Below, in pieces: positions 35,723 to 46,930 of a stretch of 64,000 nt of DNA (within the stretch, counting starts at the first letter, position 1; each line of letters begins with the position of its first letter). The stretch comes from Rachycentron canadum. Its lineage: Eukaryota; Chordata; Actinopteri; Carangiformes; Rachycentridae. Under the pieces are notes generated by a model. The model was not told where the DNA came from and ran no database searches. It saw only the letters and a list, made by a program, of their open reading frames with translations. The stretch lies in contig CM076655.1 in the NCBI GenBank assembly GCA_038496675.1, forward strand, positions 24,543,075 to 24,607,074, in the 5' to 3' direction. The position numbers and the translations under genes are program-made.

Positions 35723-36431
35723 TCCTCCTCCACCTGGTTACCAGGAATTTACAGCTGACTAAGGAAGGATCCTCACTCAGCTTAAAAGCAGGATCGTGGT
35801 GTTTCTGATGGGGAAAAGACAAATCCAGGGCCTGAAACAAGTAGAAAACAAAATCATGACAAAACATCTGGCTCATCCCACGTGGGATTATAAAACACCT
35901 TGGTAATGCATTGACACAAACTGAGGAGCAGAGGAGTTACAGCGTTATAAATGACTTCTTCGTTCTTTCAAGTAACATTTAATGTGAGGAATTCTTCAAG
36001 CGAATACACTGAAAATAACTGCTACAGTTTATTTTAGTTTTTATTCATCTACCAGGCTTTCTCCCAGTTACCAGCTCCTATAAATATTTCATATGTGAAC
36101 AGACTCGGTCGTTGTGCATCATCCATATTTACAAAGTCGGTATAACAAGTCAATATACAGTATGTGTTTTTATCTTCCGAACCCAAGCAATGTGCAGCAA
36201 AACAAAAGACAGCACATTGAACAAAACAAGAGCTGTACGCGGTATAAGACCATATCTCAGTTTGAGGGCGAAACAGAATGGTTAAGGTACTGAGAATTAA
36301 GTTGTACATAATTTATCTAAAGAGCAAATATCTTGATGTATCACTTTGGCTCAGTCCATTTATCAACAGCCAGCAAATGTGAATATTGAACTTTTTATAA
36401 AGAAAGAAAAAAAGAAAATCAGTAAAATAAC
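35723..36431. other. Non-coding stretch, nothing recognised
   Basis: No gene, RNA or repeat family is recognised. Confidence 0.4.
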
Positions 36432-37190
36432 AAGCCCATAGATCATCTGTCAGCAGATTATTACGACTACACGTCAACCCATCCTGACATCTTTGGAGGA
36501 GAAGGTGGAGCTGAGGAGGAGTGAGGGGTGGAGCTGACCTGCTCTGTACTCTGTCCCGATTGGGTGGTTCAGTCTGTCAATCACACAGAAACCACACCCC
36601 CTAATTCTTCCCCTGCTTTCTGGTCTATCTTCCTCTAAATGGACCATCATTTAAAAAATGAACATCATGTTGTGTTGAAGACTTGAAACTAGAGACTGAG
36701 ACCATAAACTCATTAGGAAAACGTTTACTGAGCTAATAAATCAAGGAGAAGTAGGGACATTTTCCCATAGACTTCAATACAATCTGACTTCTTTAACAAC
36801 CAGTGGTGATTAGATAGAATACTGGTTTATGAGTCTTCAGCATTGGCTTTACTTTTCAAACCCAGAGTCTACATCCACCTCTACATACGGTCTAATTATG
36901 ACATTGTTAGGTTTTGTTGCTAGTCGACATCCAGTGGCTGTAGTCATTAGCGTTGTGTGGAGTCAGGAAGCAATTAATGTGTATTGATGGTCTGACAAAG
37001 TTAACCATGTTGTTATTTTTGTAACTATGACGACAATGACGGTCTCATGTTGAGGAAGCACTTATTTTAACACAAATCATCAAACCCACTCATCAAACCT
37101 AACCAAGCCACGACTGGTGTTATTGAAAGTGCAGTGATGTAGTTTATAGAGCGACAAAGTCCATATCAGGAGGAGGTTGGGGTGGATAAA
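36432..37190 (+). repeat. Family B repeat split by a family A insertion
   Basis: The left part is at 36432-36488 (CATCTGTCAGCAGATTATTACG) and the right part at about 36893-37190 (GTCGACATCCAGTGGCTGTAG, then GTAGTTTATAGAGCGACAAAG). The right part also carries about 150 bp not found in the copy at 30385. Family A occupies 36489-36892. Confidence 0.6.
36489..36892 (+). repeat. Family A repeat, copy 6 (nested)
   Basis: It runs from TTTGGAGGAGAAGGTGGAGC through TCTGTCCCGATTGGGTGG, CAGTCTGTCAATCACACAG, ACTAGAGACTGAGACCATAA and CCCATAGACTTCAATACAATC to CCCAGAGTCTACATCCACC. It is among the best preserved copies, and it lies inside family B. Confidence 0.85.
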
Positions 37191-38219
37191 TATAAATGAG
37201 TAATAATGGACACGCTGAAATACTCCAACTATCTGTGCTTCATTTGTATGAACACGGTGAGAGGAAAAATAAAGTGCTTTTAGCTGTGAGCCACGTTTTG
37301 TGCAGATGACATCATGAAAAGCTGAAGAACATCAAAACAAACACGCGTCACATGTCGGCGTTTGATGATGATTTCCTGTGCATACGCTGAACCGACTCGG
37401 TGGTAATTGATTGCACATTATTATCTTTGAAATCCCGGAGCTGCTTCAACAGCGTCCACATCTTTTAAAGCGCTGATCGCAGGAGAACATTGTAGTGTCG
37501 ACAGCGTCCTCCAATCAAAGCAAGCACATGTCATGCACATGTAGTTCAAAGTGCTTTGCACTGATCGAATCAAATCAATCAAACTGTTGATTGTGAGTAC
37601 ACTGCGCATTAGTTTGAATTAGAGTTTTGTCTCATTTGGATCGTCGTAGCTAGAAATGGCAGAACACAGGTTGCAGGTCAGCAGCCTCTAACATGGGGGC
37701 AGGGTTCAGGTCCTTTGTGGTTTTTCACGATGACCTTTTGTCTTTGAAGGTCTCATGAACAAACATGCCAAATCCTCTGGGGTCCTAAAAGATCCCAAAA
37801 ATATCCCAGAACAACCCACACTGTGCTGCGTTCACAGACATCTACATGAAAAAAAAAAAAGAAAAAGAGAACTGAGGCAACTCCGACGCTGGGAAACAAA
37901 AGTCACACAGAAAGTTGGTGCTGAAAATAAAAACAGTAAGACGCGACATGTTCAGACGTGTAGAGATGATAACGAACAAAGGCTTCCCTGTGACAACACT
38001 CCCCGGATGGCTTTGTTAAATTTGTCCTAAATGAGAGCCGGTCCTCTCACACGTCTTCCTCTGTATCTTCATCAGGTAGCGCAGCCTCGTCTTAGCCTTT
38101 TATACTTTTCTCCGGCATCAGCTCATTTCTTTTCTTTTCTTTTCCCAGATTCCTCATGTGTGTCTTTTCATTTTGTGCAGCGCTTGCTGAATCCTTTTAA
38201 TTTCATGTCGACATCCACG
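37191..38219. other. Non-coding stretch, nothing recognised
   Basis: No gene or repeat family is recognised. A short A tract lies at about 37850-37860. Confidence 0.4.
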
Positions 38220-38254
38220 CACACACACACACACACAGACACACACACACACAG
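38220..38254. repeat. (CA)n microsatellite
   Basis: CA dinucleotides with one GA interruption. Confidence 0.95.
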
Positions 38255-38520
38255 AGAACGGGCCTGATCAGCAGCAGAACAGACAAACAGAAGCACTGAT
38301 AGGAAAGAATGAAAGCAGGACCTGAGTCTCAAGGCCTCAAGGATCCGTTTGAAGGATCACAAAGTCAAACTACTGTATGTAGCTACAGCTCCGTGGTCAG
38401 AGAGAAAAACAAATAGCTTCTTTGGCGTTTGTGTTGAGTTTTTATCTTTATATTTTAAGAATCAATGACAAACACTGCATCATTTGCAAAACCTGTAGAT
38501 ACGGTTTTGTGTTTGTCGTT

Positions 38521-38551
38521 TACACTACGTGGCCAAAAGTTCGCGGACACA
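38521..38551 (+). mobile_element. Tc1/mariner-type terminal fragment
   Basis: TACACTACGTGGCCAAAAGT followed by TCGCGGACAC closely resembles the terminal repeat CACTATATGGCCAAAAGTATGTGGACAC found in fish Tc1/mariner elements. No second end or transposase is visible nearby, so this is a solo remnant. Confidence 0.5.
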
Positions 38552-38744
38552 CGAATGTTGCAACCACGTGTGATGGATTTGAAAAAGTTCCTTGATGTTA
38601 TTCTGCTGTTAAAACTTCCTTCACTCATAACAATCACAGTTTACTGTGTCACGAGTCCTTTAACCTTTACGACCACATAGATCATTAACCTCCACCCATT
38701 GAAAGGCCTTCACAGCGACTTTGCATCATTCACAGGTGAGCACC

Positions 38745-38978
38745 ATAGACTGAAAATAAAAGAGGGCATGGCCTTAAACCTTCATTCTCTCTAATGACCA
38801 TCAGGGGGCGACTCCACTGGTTGTTAAAGAAGTCAGATTGTATTGAAGTCTATGGGAAAATGTCCCTACTTCTCCCTTGATTTATTTTCCTAATGTGTTT
38901 ATAGTTTCAGTCTCTCGTTTTAAGCCTCCTTCAATACAAAATGATGATGAATGATGACCCCATTAAAGGAGGCAGAAG
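38745..38978 (-). repeat. Family A repeat, copy 7 (truncated)
   Basis: The + strand shows ATGACCATCAGGGGGCGACTC, GTATTGAAGTCTATGGGAAA, TCCCTTGATTTATTTTCC and TCAGTCTCTCG. Only the 3' half of the element is kept. Confidence 0.8.
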
Positions 38979-41120
38979 ACATAGACGACAAAGACTGAAC
39001 TGATCTGGTCGACAGAGAATTTCCATCACCAGCTTTAACGTTAAGTAAGTAAGTGATGTTGAGTAAGTAAGTAAGTTAAGCCTTGACAAACTTGACAGCA
39101 AGTAATTTTTTTTTTTCACAAAAACTTCAGATTTCAAGGTTTCTTTAATGATGTGCAATGGATTTGGTTGTACCATGAAGGATCCAGTCTTTGTTGCCCA
39201 GGGAAAGACTACATGGTAAGGGCTTAGGGGTTATGGAAATAAGTAAGGACATGTTCCATTCATTTACAGGTTAAATATTTTGAACGCATGAAACTTAAAT
39301 GATGATAAACTATAAAACTGTTGCGAAATCAGTGTTGAAGTTACTGTTACTCATATCTCCCACTTGGAGTAAAACCTATAATTATACATCAAGCAGATGT
39401 TGTCAGGAAGGAGGTGTCACCTCAGACATGAAAAATGAAAAGTTACTGTTAATATTGTGAGTATTAATCAGTGACATTTCCTTTAAACGTCAAACTAAAA
39501 AACTTAGCTGCCGCCCACAGACTGGATGTGACATTCTGGGCTGTTTTTCTCTGATCAGCTCATTTAACTTTCACTGTAGTGACGAGGGAACATTTTAGTC
39601 AAAACACACAACACATCATCATCCAGGTGCTTTCAGATATATTGATGGGGGGAGAAAGAAAAAATTCCTCTGATCCATTTGAAATTGGTTGAGCTGATTT
39701 GTACAGTGATAAAAAAAAAGGAGACCCATGGTGATAAAATGTGATGACAAACTGAGAGGAGAAAATTACAAATTTGTGGAGGAAAAGATATGAAAACAAC
39801 ATCCCGCCTCGCGCCAAAATGAAAGCCAGGAAACTTCAAAACTCTGATGACAAGCGACGGCCGCGCCGAGCCTGATAAGGAAACCAAATGACAAGAGAGG
39901 GAAGCGGCGCAACGGGAAAGTGGAGAAGGCTATGGCGCGCGAGAAAATGACAAAAGCACAGGAATAAATGAAAATAGCCTTGATGCAGAAAAACGAAATC
40001 CGTGCAGTGCAAGACGCCACTGATCAGCGGCACAATAGCCGGACAGAGGGACGAGAGGAGGAGGAGGAAAGAGGCAAATCTTTGTCCAACCAGAGTGTTG
40101 ATCCTCTCTTTATATTGACCACAGCCTTTATTCTATACAGCAGCGTCTGCCAAGGCTCACATGGGAATAAAGACATAATAAAATGTATGGACTCTGTTAT
40201 CGTGTCTTTATGAAGTAATATTGGTGTTATAGTTGAGGTGAGACTGTTCAGCTCAACTTCTAATAAACACTTCCTCAATTTCTACTGGTGCTAATTAGTT
40301 CACCTGAACTCCCCTAAGTTTCATCCAAGGTCCCTGCTGATGGTGTACAAAAGCTGCACACACACTCATACACACACACACGTGACGTAACGCGATGTGT
40401 GTGAATAATACAACCAGTGCTTGCAAAGAAAAAGATACTCTTTTTACACTGTGTCAGGTTCAAGGTTCAGCTTCATATGGCTACACAATGAAGCCATATT
40501 AAAGCTGCAGCTCCACAGGACACACAATAATCTTATGAAACAGAATAAAATAATATATTCAATGGTGAAATAAGAGATAGTGGCACTTGTCTGTATCTCT
40601 GTGGGTTCTGGGAGGTTAATGTGTCTGTGCAGTATCTTAGCTGTTCCTAGCGCTGCACACTTCTGGACGGAGATCTCGGATGTCGTTCGATGGAATCTGC
40701 TGGGGCCACTCTCCACACTTTGGGAGTGGTGACAGACCTTTGGCACAGGAGATTAGATCGAGGCCCGTTACTCTACCTGCCTACCTCAATAGCCCAAAAC
40801 ATACAAAAGTCACACCGGCTCGGGCGTCGCCCGGGTCAACGAGGTCTTCTTAGGGATTACTAGAGCAAGAACGAGACATTTTGAGATATACTGTATATAT
40901 GAAATGATATGAATGTATGCATGCACCAGGTTGTTATACTAATTCCAGGAAATAGTCACTGGTACAGAATCATTAATTACTGTGTCGATGTGCAGTTTAA
41001 TCTAAGCTGCAGAGGTAGTCGCTCCTATTTTTAACTAGAACTGCTCTGTTTGTCCGTTTGGTGGTCCACCTCTGTGACAGTGTGGGTCAGTGTATCCTGG
41101 CTGAGGCAGTTTGAAAAGAG
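38979..41120. other. Non-coding stretch, nothing recognised
   Basis: No gene or repeat family is recognised over 2.1 kb. An AAGTAAGTAAGTG-type tetranucleotide repeat lies near 39043-39077. Confidence 0.4.
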
Positions 41121-41179
41121 CATTGGGTTCATTTTAAATTGTCACCCTACATTATGGTCTAACAGAGGAAATAAATTCA
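41121..41179 (+). repeat. 59-bp direct repeat, left copy
   Basis: It matches 43165-43223 with about 5 differences over 58 bases (ATTGGGTTCATTTTAAATTG, then CATTATGGTCTAACAG and AGGAAATAAATTCA). This copy lies about 60 bp outside the hAT-like bracket; the other lies inside it. Confidence 0.8.
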
Positions 41180-41939
41180 GGTTGGGAAAATGATGAGATT
41201 ATATAAAAGATGACAGACCGGTGTATATAAAGGCACAGAGTCTAAATCCCTGGTTCCCAACCTCCCAGATACCATGTGTGGCAAAAACTCACAAAAAGCT
41301 CGCAAAATCTGTCTTTCTAGTTAATTTGCAAATGGTTAGACAACTAGGGCCTAATTATATTTGAAATAGCAAACAGTTAAAAAAAATGACTTGATAGCAA
41401 ATGTAAAAAAAAAAAAAAATAAAAATCTTCTTTAGATGGATACAACAGCACCTGGATGGCGACTCATTGGGGGATTATTCATCTAGATCCTGGGATTTCC
41501 ACAATCCTCATCGTTGATTAACACACCACACTCCAGCCTTGTTGAGCCTGTTCGGACGGCTCTTCCTTATCATACATGGGCAAAACATACTCCACACGTG
41601 ACCTCAACATTGCTCCTGAGTTGACCTTCAAAAAGAATAAGAGGAGGTGTAACAGGCCTCCAGGCGCCGCTCAAATGAAGGGAAAACTAAAGTTGATGAT
41701 TCACAGCCTCGACTGTTCCACCTCCCGGCTGTGAAGTTGTAGATCTGTTTTCATTGTTGTTGTTTTCTGTCCATTGTGTTTCTTGTGCATTGTGCATTCA
41801 GCTTTGTGTCCTTTCAGTCCCTGTTCCTCATGTATTCCTGCAGCTTTACCACACTCACCTGAGCTCTTTGATTGATCAGTTTGTATCTTACTTTGCTACT
41901 TGGTTTCCTGTGTGTTCTCCCTGTGTTTGAGTCAGATCC

Positions 41940-42110
41940 CCCCAGAGCTATCAAACTCATGAATTCGAGATGAGGGAACTTCTTCAAATTTGGCACAAAC
42001 GTTAACTTGGACTCAAAGATGAACCGATTTGGTTACAGGGACCGAAGGTCAAAGGTCACGCTCACCTCGATAAACACGTTCTCATATTTTCATACACTAA
42101 TAATGACAAA
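41940..42110 (-). repeat. DR1-bearing fish repeat, minus-strand copy
   Basis: The + strand shows GAACTTCTTCAAATTTGGCA, CAAACGTTAACTTGGACTC, then GAAGGTCAAAGGTCACG, the complement of the unit seen at 20340-20700. It carries a perfect AGGTCAAAGGTCA at 42046-42058, a consensus DR1 site. Confidence 0.7.
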
Positions 42111-42757
42111 AGTCTATTAAGATAAAAACAAGGTGATGCTATTTTATATCCAAAAGGTTGAAGTTCAAGTTAACTGTGACATTATAATGTTCTGGCTGCG
42201 TTGTGGAGGCAGGCAGTGATTCTAATTTTGCATTTTTATTCATTCTTTTTTTTTTATTTACAGGAAAAATAAGTTGAAGTTGAATCCAGCTGAGCTTAAG
42301 TTTGATATTACAAAGCTATAATGAAGCCATGGCTCAATTTCCACTAACCCAGAAGGATATAACCCTTTAGCATATGCCCTGTGGCTCCGAAAGTCCCACT
42401 ACACCTGTGACCTAAAAATCCAAAATTAATTTAGAGGAATGGACACGATATGAGCACAGGTTTCAATAGATCACGCAGGAGATTTAGTGAGGGTGTAAAT
42501 TCATAGGAAGGAGGAAGCAGGTGTAAGGTTTCATTCCTCTCAGCTGCCGTTGCTTTGTAAACACATTGGTGGCACTGGCCTGTTTCTGCTCCTGCTGCTT
42601 CCCACGTTAGTGGTTTTTGATCTTAATCGACCACCGGCTGTACAACAAATTGCCCCTCAGAGATAATAAAGATTTACTCGACAGCGGGGTTCGGACCAGG
42701 CTTCAACCTGCCGAATTCAAACCCTCCATGACTTTCCATGAGCTTCTGTAATTACTC

Positions 42758-42910
42758 TCAGCCAAATATCCTTTTGTGCTCAGCTGTGGAGCGAGACAGG
42801 GGCGTCCTCTGACTCCCCTCCTCTTTGTAATCTTTATCGAACCATTATCCCGTCCTGTCTGTCCGACGAGCAGACTCTATTACCGGTATCACCGCAGACA
42901 CTATGAGCTT
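42758..42910 (+). pseudogene. L1-type LINE reverse-transcriptase fragment
   Basis: The frame reads VLSCGARQGRPLTPLLFVIF then IEPLSRP, matching the L1-clade reverse-transcriptase motif (R)GTRQGCPLSPLLF..IEPL just before the catalytic box. After a frame change ITGITADTM follows, like the next segment of L1 proteins. The YADD box is not recognisable. It is a dead fragment of about 150 bp. It lies inside the hAT-like bracket. Confidence 0.7.
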
Positions 42911-43164
42911 TCCTTCATGCTGTCACGGCCCAAACCACTACAGGTTTCTAAAGGCTGATAGCTACGTTTTCGCACCGAAGCTATTACATATCTTTAATCA
43001 CTACATGTAGGTTTTTACAAACCTTTTACACACAGAAATTGAGTTTCAACTAATCTTTGACATTATGATCAGGGCCGATTCATATACTCGAGTATATTCT
43101 AAAAACAAAGTCTAAAATTTTCTAAGAACCTACAAACTTTTTTCACGATCAATTTTTTGTACAG

Positions 43165-43223
43165 TATTGGGTTCATATTAAACTGTCAGCCTATATTATG
43201 GTCTAACAAAGGAAATAAATTCA
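43165..43223 (+). repeat. 59-bp direct repeat, right copy
   Basis: About 91% identical to 41121-41179 and in the same orientation, 2.04 kb away. It borders the 3' end of the piggyBac remnant. Confidence 0.8.
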
Positions 43224-43324
43224 TACATGCAGGCAGCATGTGTGGTAAAAATTTTTCCATTTACCTCTGTTAGATCACATTTATTTCGTTTTATGTGATA
43301 AAATGTGATGTGATTCTCATGAGT

Positions 43325-44240
43325 ACTCATGATTTTTGCCTTTCTTTGGCACGTCGGACGCCAGGGACGTGTCGTCCGTGAACACAAACTTGGAGGAGTT
43401 GACGGGGCTGTTCCTTGTCTCTTTGTAGTCACCAGCTGAGGTGGGAGCTCTGGCTCGTTGTTCAGTAGCGTTCCTACCATTGTCAGCTTCCTCTATAGGA
43501 GCTCCTGTTCCAGGTTGTGCAAAGTGAAAAAGTAAAAAAAAAAAAAAAAAAAGTTTAAAAAGTTATCACTGAGTCCCTGTGTCATGTCCGTCTGTGTCAG
43601 CCAGCTTGTCTCTCTTCTGCCGAGCTGGTCTATCGTCTCTGTTATCAAAGCGGATAATCCTGGAAGTAATGTTGAAGTTTTCCAGAGACACTGTTGCACG
43701 GAAAAGTCCTCTGCCAGTTTCTGCATCCCACGGGGATTCTGTGGATTCCCCTTTGAATCTGAAAACTCCAGCAAGGATAATAACTCCAAATTATGCACAT
43801 AAATGTGTTTGGTCCTTCTCCTTCCACCTTTGCTCCAAAAGAGTGCGAATATTTTTCTGGATGGCATCTGGGATGAAAAGTTCGAAAGAAGACTTGATGT
43901 CCTGCACATGAGTGACTGCCATCCATGTTGGCCCTGGATGCATCCTTATCACATTGGCAGCCATGCAGTGTGGCTCATTCCTTGGGCAAGGAGACCATTC
44001 AATTTCATAATTTTTCTCCCCTTGCTGGCTGCTGACGGGCTAATCCTGGGGCTGGTCCTGGGGCTGGGCCTGGCCTTGGGGCTGGCTGCTGAGGGGCTTC
44101 TTTCTGAGCTGGCAAACGGTCAGTCTCATCCTCTTCTTCAGTGTCACCGTCAGACTGAATTGACGGAAATGTGATCCCCATATTCTGAGAACTCTTCCTC
44201 CTCATCACCTTCCAAAGCTTCTCCACCTTCTAAAATCATG
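43325..44240 (-). pseudogene. piggyBac-family transposase pseudogene
   Basis: On the minus strand, an acidic start (EGDEEEEFSEYGDH) and a Pro-rich part come first, joined by frame changes. From about 44003 to 43599 one frame runs for 135 codons with a single in-frame TAA at 43791-43793. It holds piggyBac landmarks: IEWSPCPRN, FELFIPDAIQKNI, FGVIILAGVFRFKG, ESPWD and ITSRIIRFDNRDDR..RDKLA. After a T tract at about 43533-43552 a later part of the protein returns (NEPELPPQLVTTK, then in another frame NSSKFVFTDDTSL and VPKKGKN). The roughly 200 or more residues between, with most of the catalytic Asp residues, are missing. It is clearly inactive. Piggybac elements cut and paste at TTAA; no flanking TTAA ends were identified. 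Confidence 0.85.
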
Positions 44241-45029
44241 TCAACGGCCTGGGCACAGAATCTTTCTACCAACTTGATCGACTGCGAAACGGAGCCTCAC
44301 AAGCAGAGCTGTTTATTAGTTGTGTCCTGCCCCCAATTTTCAGCTGGGACAGATGTTGCAACCTTGTGCGGGAAGAGCAAGAGCAGAAAGACTAGCGCAC
44401 TAGCAGCAGGCCAAGGTAGGATAAGGACAGAGTGGAGATACGCAGCACACAGCACAATTAATGACATTATTTCTTTTAGTAAACATTGAAAACAGGTCCC
44501 ACAGACCATAAACACCACATAAGGCATCTCAATTATTGTGAAAAGACAAAGATAGAAACTTTTATGTTGTCGGGGGCTGGACACCATTGGATACTTGTTT
44601 GCTATCTCAGTCTGATTGCTTGTGAAAAGATAACATCTGGTTAGCAATGGGAAGAATAATGGAGACTCAATAAGTGACCTCCTCACCGATCAAACAAAAA
44701 AAATAAAATTAAGCTTCTCCTACTTTCAGTTCAGTCCTGAATGTTCAATTGTTAACATTAAAATAAATGTCCGTCAGTGTTTGACCGCCGCATTGTTGAG
44801 GGTCAGATGTGGGCTGTTAGCGTTTTTGAGATTTTTAAGTGGACCACGAGTTGGAAAAGGTTGTGAACCGTTGGTCTAAATTATTCAACAATGTGCAATT
44901 TCACAATATAAAAGCTGAACTACAATTTATGTTCCAAGGACATCAATTAAAACTGCAGTACCACCCACATTCTTACCTGCTAGGAAACAGGCCCAGGATC
45001 CAGAGTCCTGCACAAAACTCAGTAATGGA

Positions 45030-45235
45030 ACCGACCATCCACCCACCCATTATCTACACCACTTATCCGTCAGGGTCACGGGGGGGGTGGGGGGTGGAGG
45101 TGGGGGGGGCGCTGGAGCCAATCCCAGCTGACATAGGGCGAGGGCAGGGTGCGCCCTGGACGAGTCGACACATAGAGACACACGGTCTGTACATGCTGTA
45201 TTCAGGATGAGGTATCTGACCAGAGATTCATGAAA
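45030..45235 (-). repeat. GGATGG-tailed fish repeat, copy 3
   Basis: The + strand reads CCATCCACCCACCCATTATC, CACTTATCCGTCAGGGTCACG, then a G-rich stretch, GGAGCCAATCCCAGCTGACA and AGGGCGAGGGCAGGGTGCG. This is the 3' half of the repeat in reverse, with the CCATCC tail complement present. The G-rich insert at 45079-45110 is a likely quadruplex former. Confidence 0.85.
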
Positions 45236-46739
45236 CCTCCAGTGGGCATTCACAGCCGCCCCGGGGTCCCCTGACTTTCCCTTCAGCTCCACCAGCAGGT
45301 TAAACATTCTTCAGGTCTCAGCCCTGGTCAGAAGCGCTCGGCATGTTGAGCAGCAAGTGTCATTCACGACCTTGGAAACAGTAATTTACAGTAGTGAATG
45401 AGTGAGTGAGTAATGGCCTCATTCCTGCATCAGTTCACCTTCTGCTGGCCTCTGCTGCCTCAATCTCTCCCTTTAGAAGCTGTGCACATACTGCAGACAA
45501 ACACACACACTGCAGATACACACTCACACACAGCATGCTGTTTTTTCTTATTTCTTTTGTAGCACCGCACTAAAACAAATGCTGCCTTCAGCAAACACAG
45601 AAGAGTATGATCTGGAGCCCGTTTCCACGTGAGCAGTCCACACGCTAGTCTCTTAATTCAAGATAATTAGAAAGGCTTATGGGACGTGAGGTCAGTTGTG
45701 TGTCAGTGTGGCGGAGGTGTTGTTGTGCGGTGAAAACCAAAAACCAACAGAAAGGTTGTCATGAGCTCAGCTGTCCACAGAGCGAGAGAGTCACCCAAGA
45801 ACCAGGAAGCTAGGAAATGTCACACATGAATGACAACGTTTTGGAGACGGTCAGGTTTCCCTTTTTTTATATATAGCAACAATACACCTGCCCCAGGGCA
45901 CTTCCACAAGCTTCTTCCAGAGCAACTGGCCCTAAATTCGGTGTGTTGTTGTTGAAAACCTGTGATACTTGGAGGTGCAATGAAAACTGTGACGTCTGAG
46001 CATCAGAGTGTTGGACAAACTATATTTGCAGATGTGGTTGATATTCACAGTCATCACCTGCAGGCACCAGAAGGTGGAAAAGAAGAGGAGGAAGAGGAGA
46101 AGGAGGAAGAAAAGATGGATGGAAACAAGTGAGAGGACGAGTCATTGTGTTTTGTGATGTGTTCGTGTGTCAGCATTTGTGCTTTGTGTAATTCCTTTAA
46201 GCTCATTGTCACAGCTGCATAAATGTGTGGCGTTTAGTGTATGTACCTGTGTGTGTGTGTGTCTGTGTGTTAGTGTGTGTGTGTTGTGTGCACGTGTTTT
46301 CACCCTGTATTTGGCGCTATTTGCTGAACTCCTGAAAAACAAACTGCTAGAGATTACAAGGGTGTATCTTCACACCATCGTGGAGAGGAGGCTTTATGCT
46401 TTGTCGTGATTCAGGCATCAGTCAACACCGCAGTGGAAAATGAATGTGGCTTTATAAGGACCATTCAAACAGGGAAACTGAATATACGAGGACTTCCTGT
46501 CACTGACACACACACGCACACACACACAGGTGAAGGACTTACAGGTGGAGACAAAAGAGTGATTTACAAATTAAGCCACATCATATATTGCGAAGTGTCC
46601 TCAGAGCTTTTTTTTTTTTTTTTTAATTCTAGATAAACAATTATCTTTAAATAAAACTGAACAACTGAGCCCTATTTAAAAACTTTCAAAAGTAGAACAT
46701 CAGGTTAAATGGAGACTGTTGTTGTGTTGACCTCGTGTG
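45236..46739. other. Non-coding stretch, nothing recognised
   Basis: No gene is recognised. (GT)n at about 46246-46283, (CA)n at about 46505-46530 and a T tract at 46607-46623 are present. Confidence 0.4.
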
Positions 46740-46930
46740 CCCAACACACAGCAGTTTTAGTTTCAGTGCCTTGCTCATTGGCAGCATCGTTGTACCCATA
46801 AAATGTCATAGTATGTCTACAGCCCCGTGCCACTTCCCATCGCAGGCTCGGGATTGAACCCCCAACCTCTCTGCTGTCAAGTCGTCCTCTCTGACTGCCT
46901 GCAGTCTCCTCCAGAAAGAAGTGCAGGTTA
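46740..46930 (-). repeat. tRNA-derived SINE remnant
   Basis: On the minus strand, AGGACGACTTGACAGCAGAG then GGTTGGGGGTTCAATCCC form a tRNA-like head with a good B box (46849-46861), followed by GAGCAAGGCACTGAAACT, which matches the TTGGGCAAGACACTGAACC block of a common fish SINE. The A box is decayed and no poly(A) or LINE tail is visible. Confidence 0.6.

Larger units (their letters stand above)
41240..44881. mobile_element. hAT-like bracket with 8-bp target duplication
   Basis: The left end at 41248 reads CCCTGGTTCCCAACCT, and the right end at 44873, read inward on the minus strand, is CAACGGTTCACAACCT: 12 of 16 bases agree and both have the GGTTCNCAACCT core of hAT elements. The flanks are GTCTAAAT at 41240-41247 and GTCTAAAT at 44874-44881, a perfect 8-bp duplication as hAT elements make. 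No hAT transposase is recognised inside; instead there are an L1 fragment, a piggyBac pseudogene and a DR1 repeat. It may be an old element enlarged by nested insertions. Confidence 0.6.

Noticed and set aside
35562..35876. Poly-Gly / poly-Pro frames
   Set aside because: They are translations of the C run and (CCA)n tract.
43493..43909. 138-codon minus-strand ORF as a gene
   Set aside because: It is in the wrong frame; the piggyBac homology is in the neighbouring frame on the same strand.
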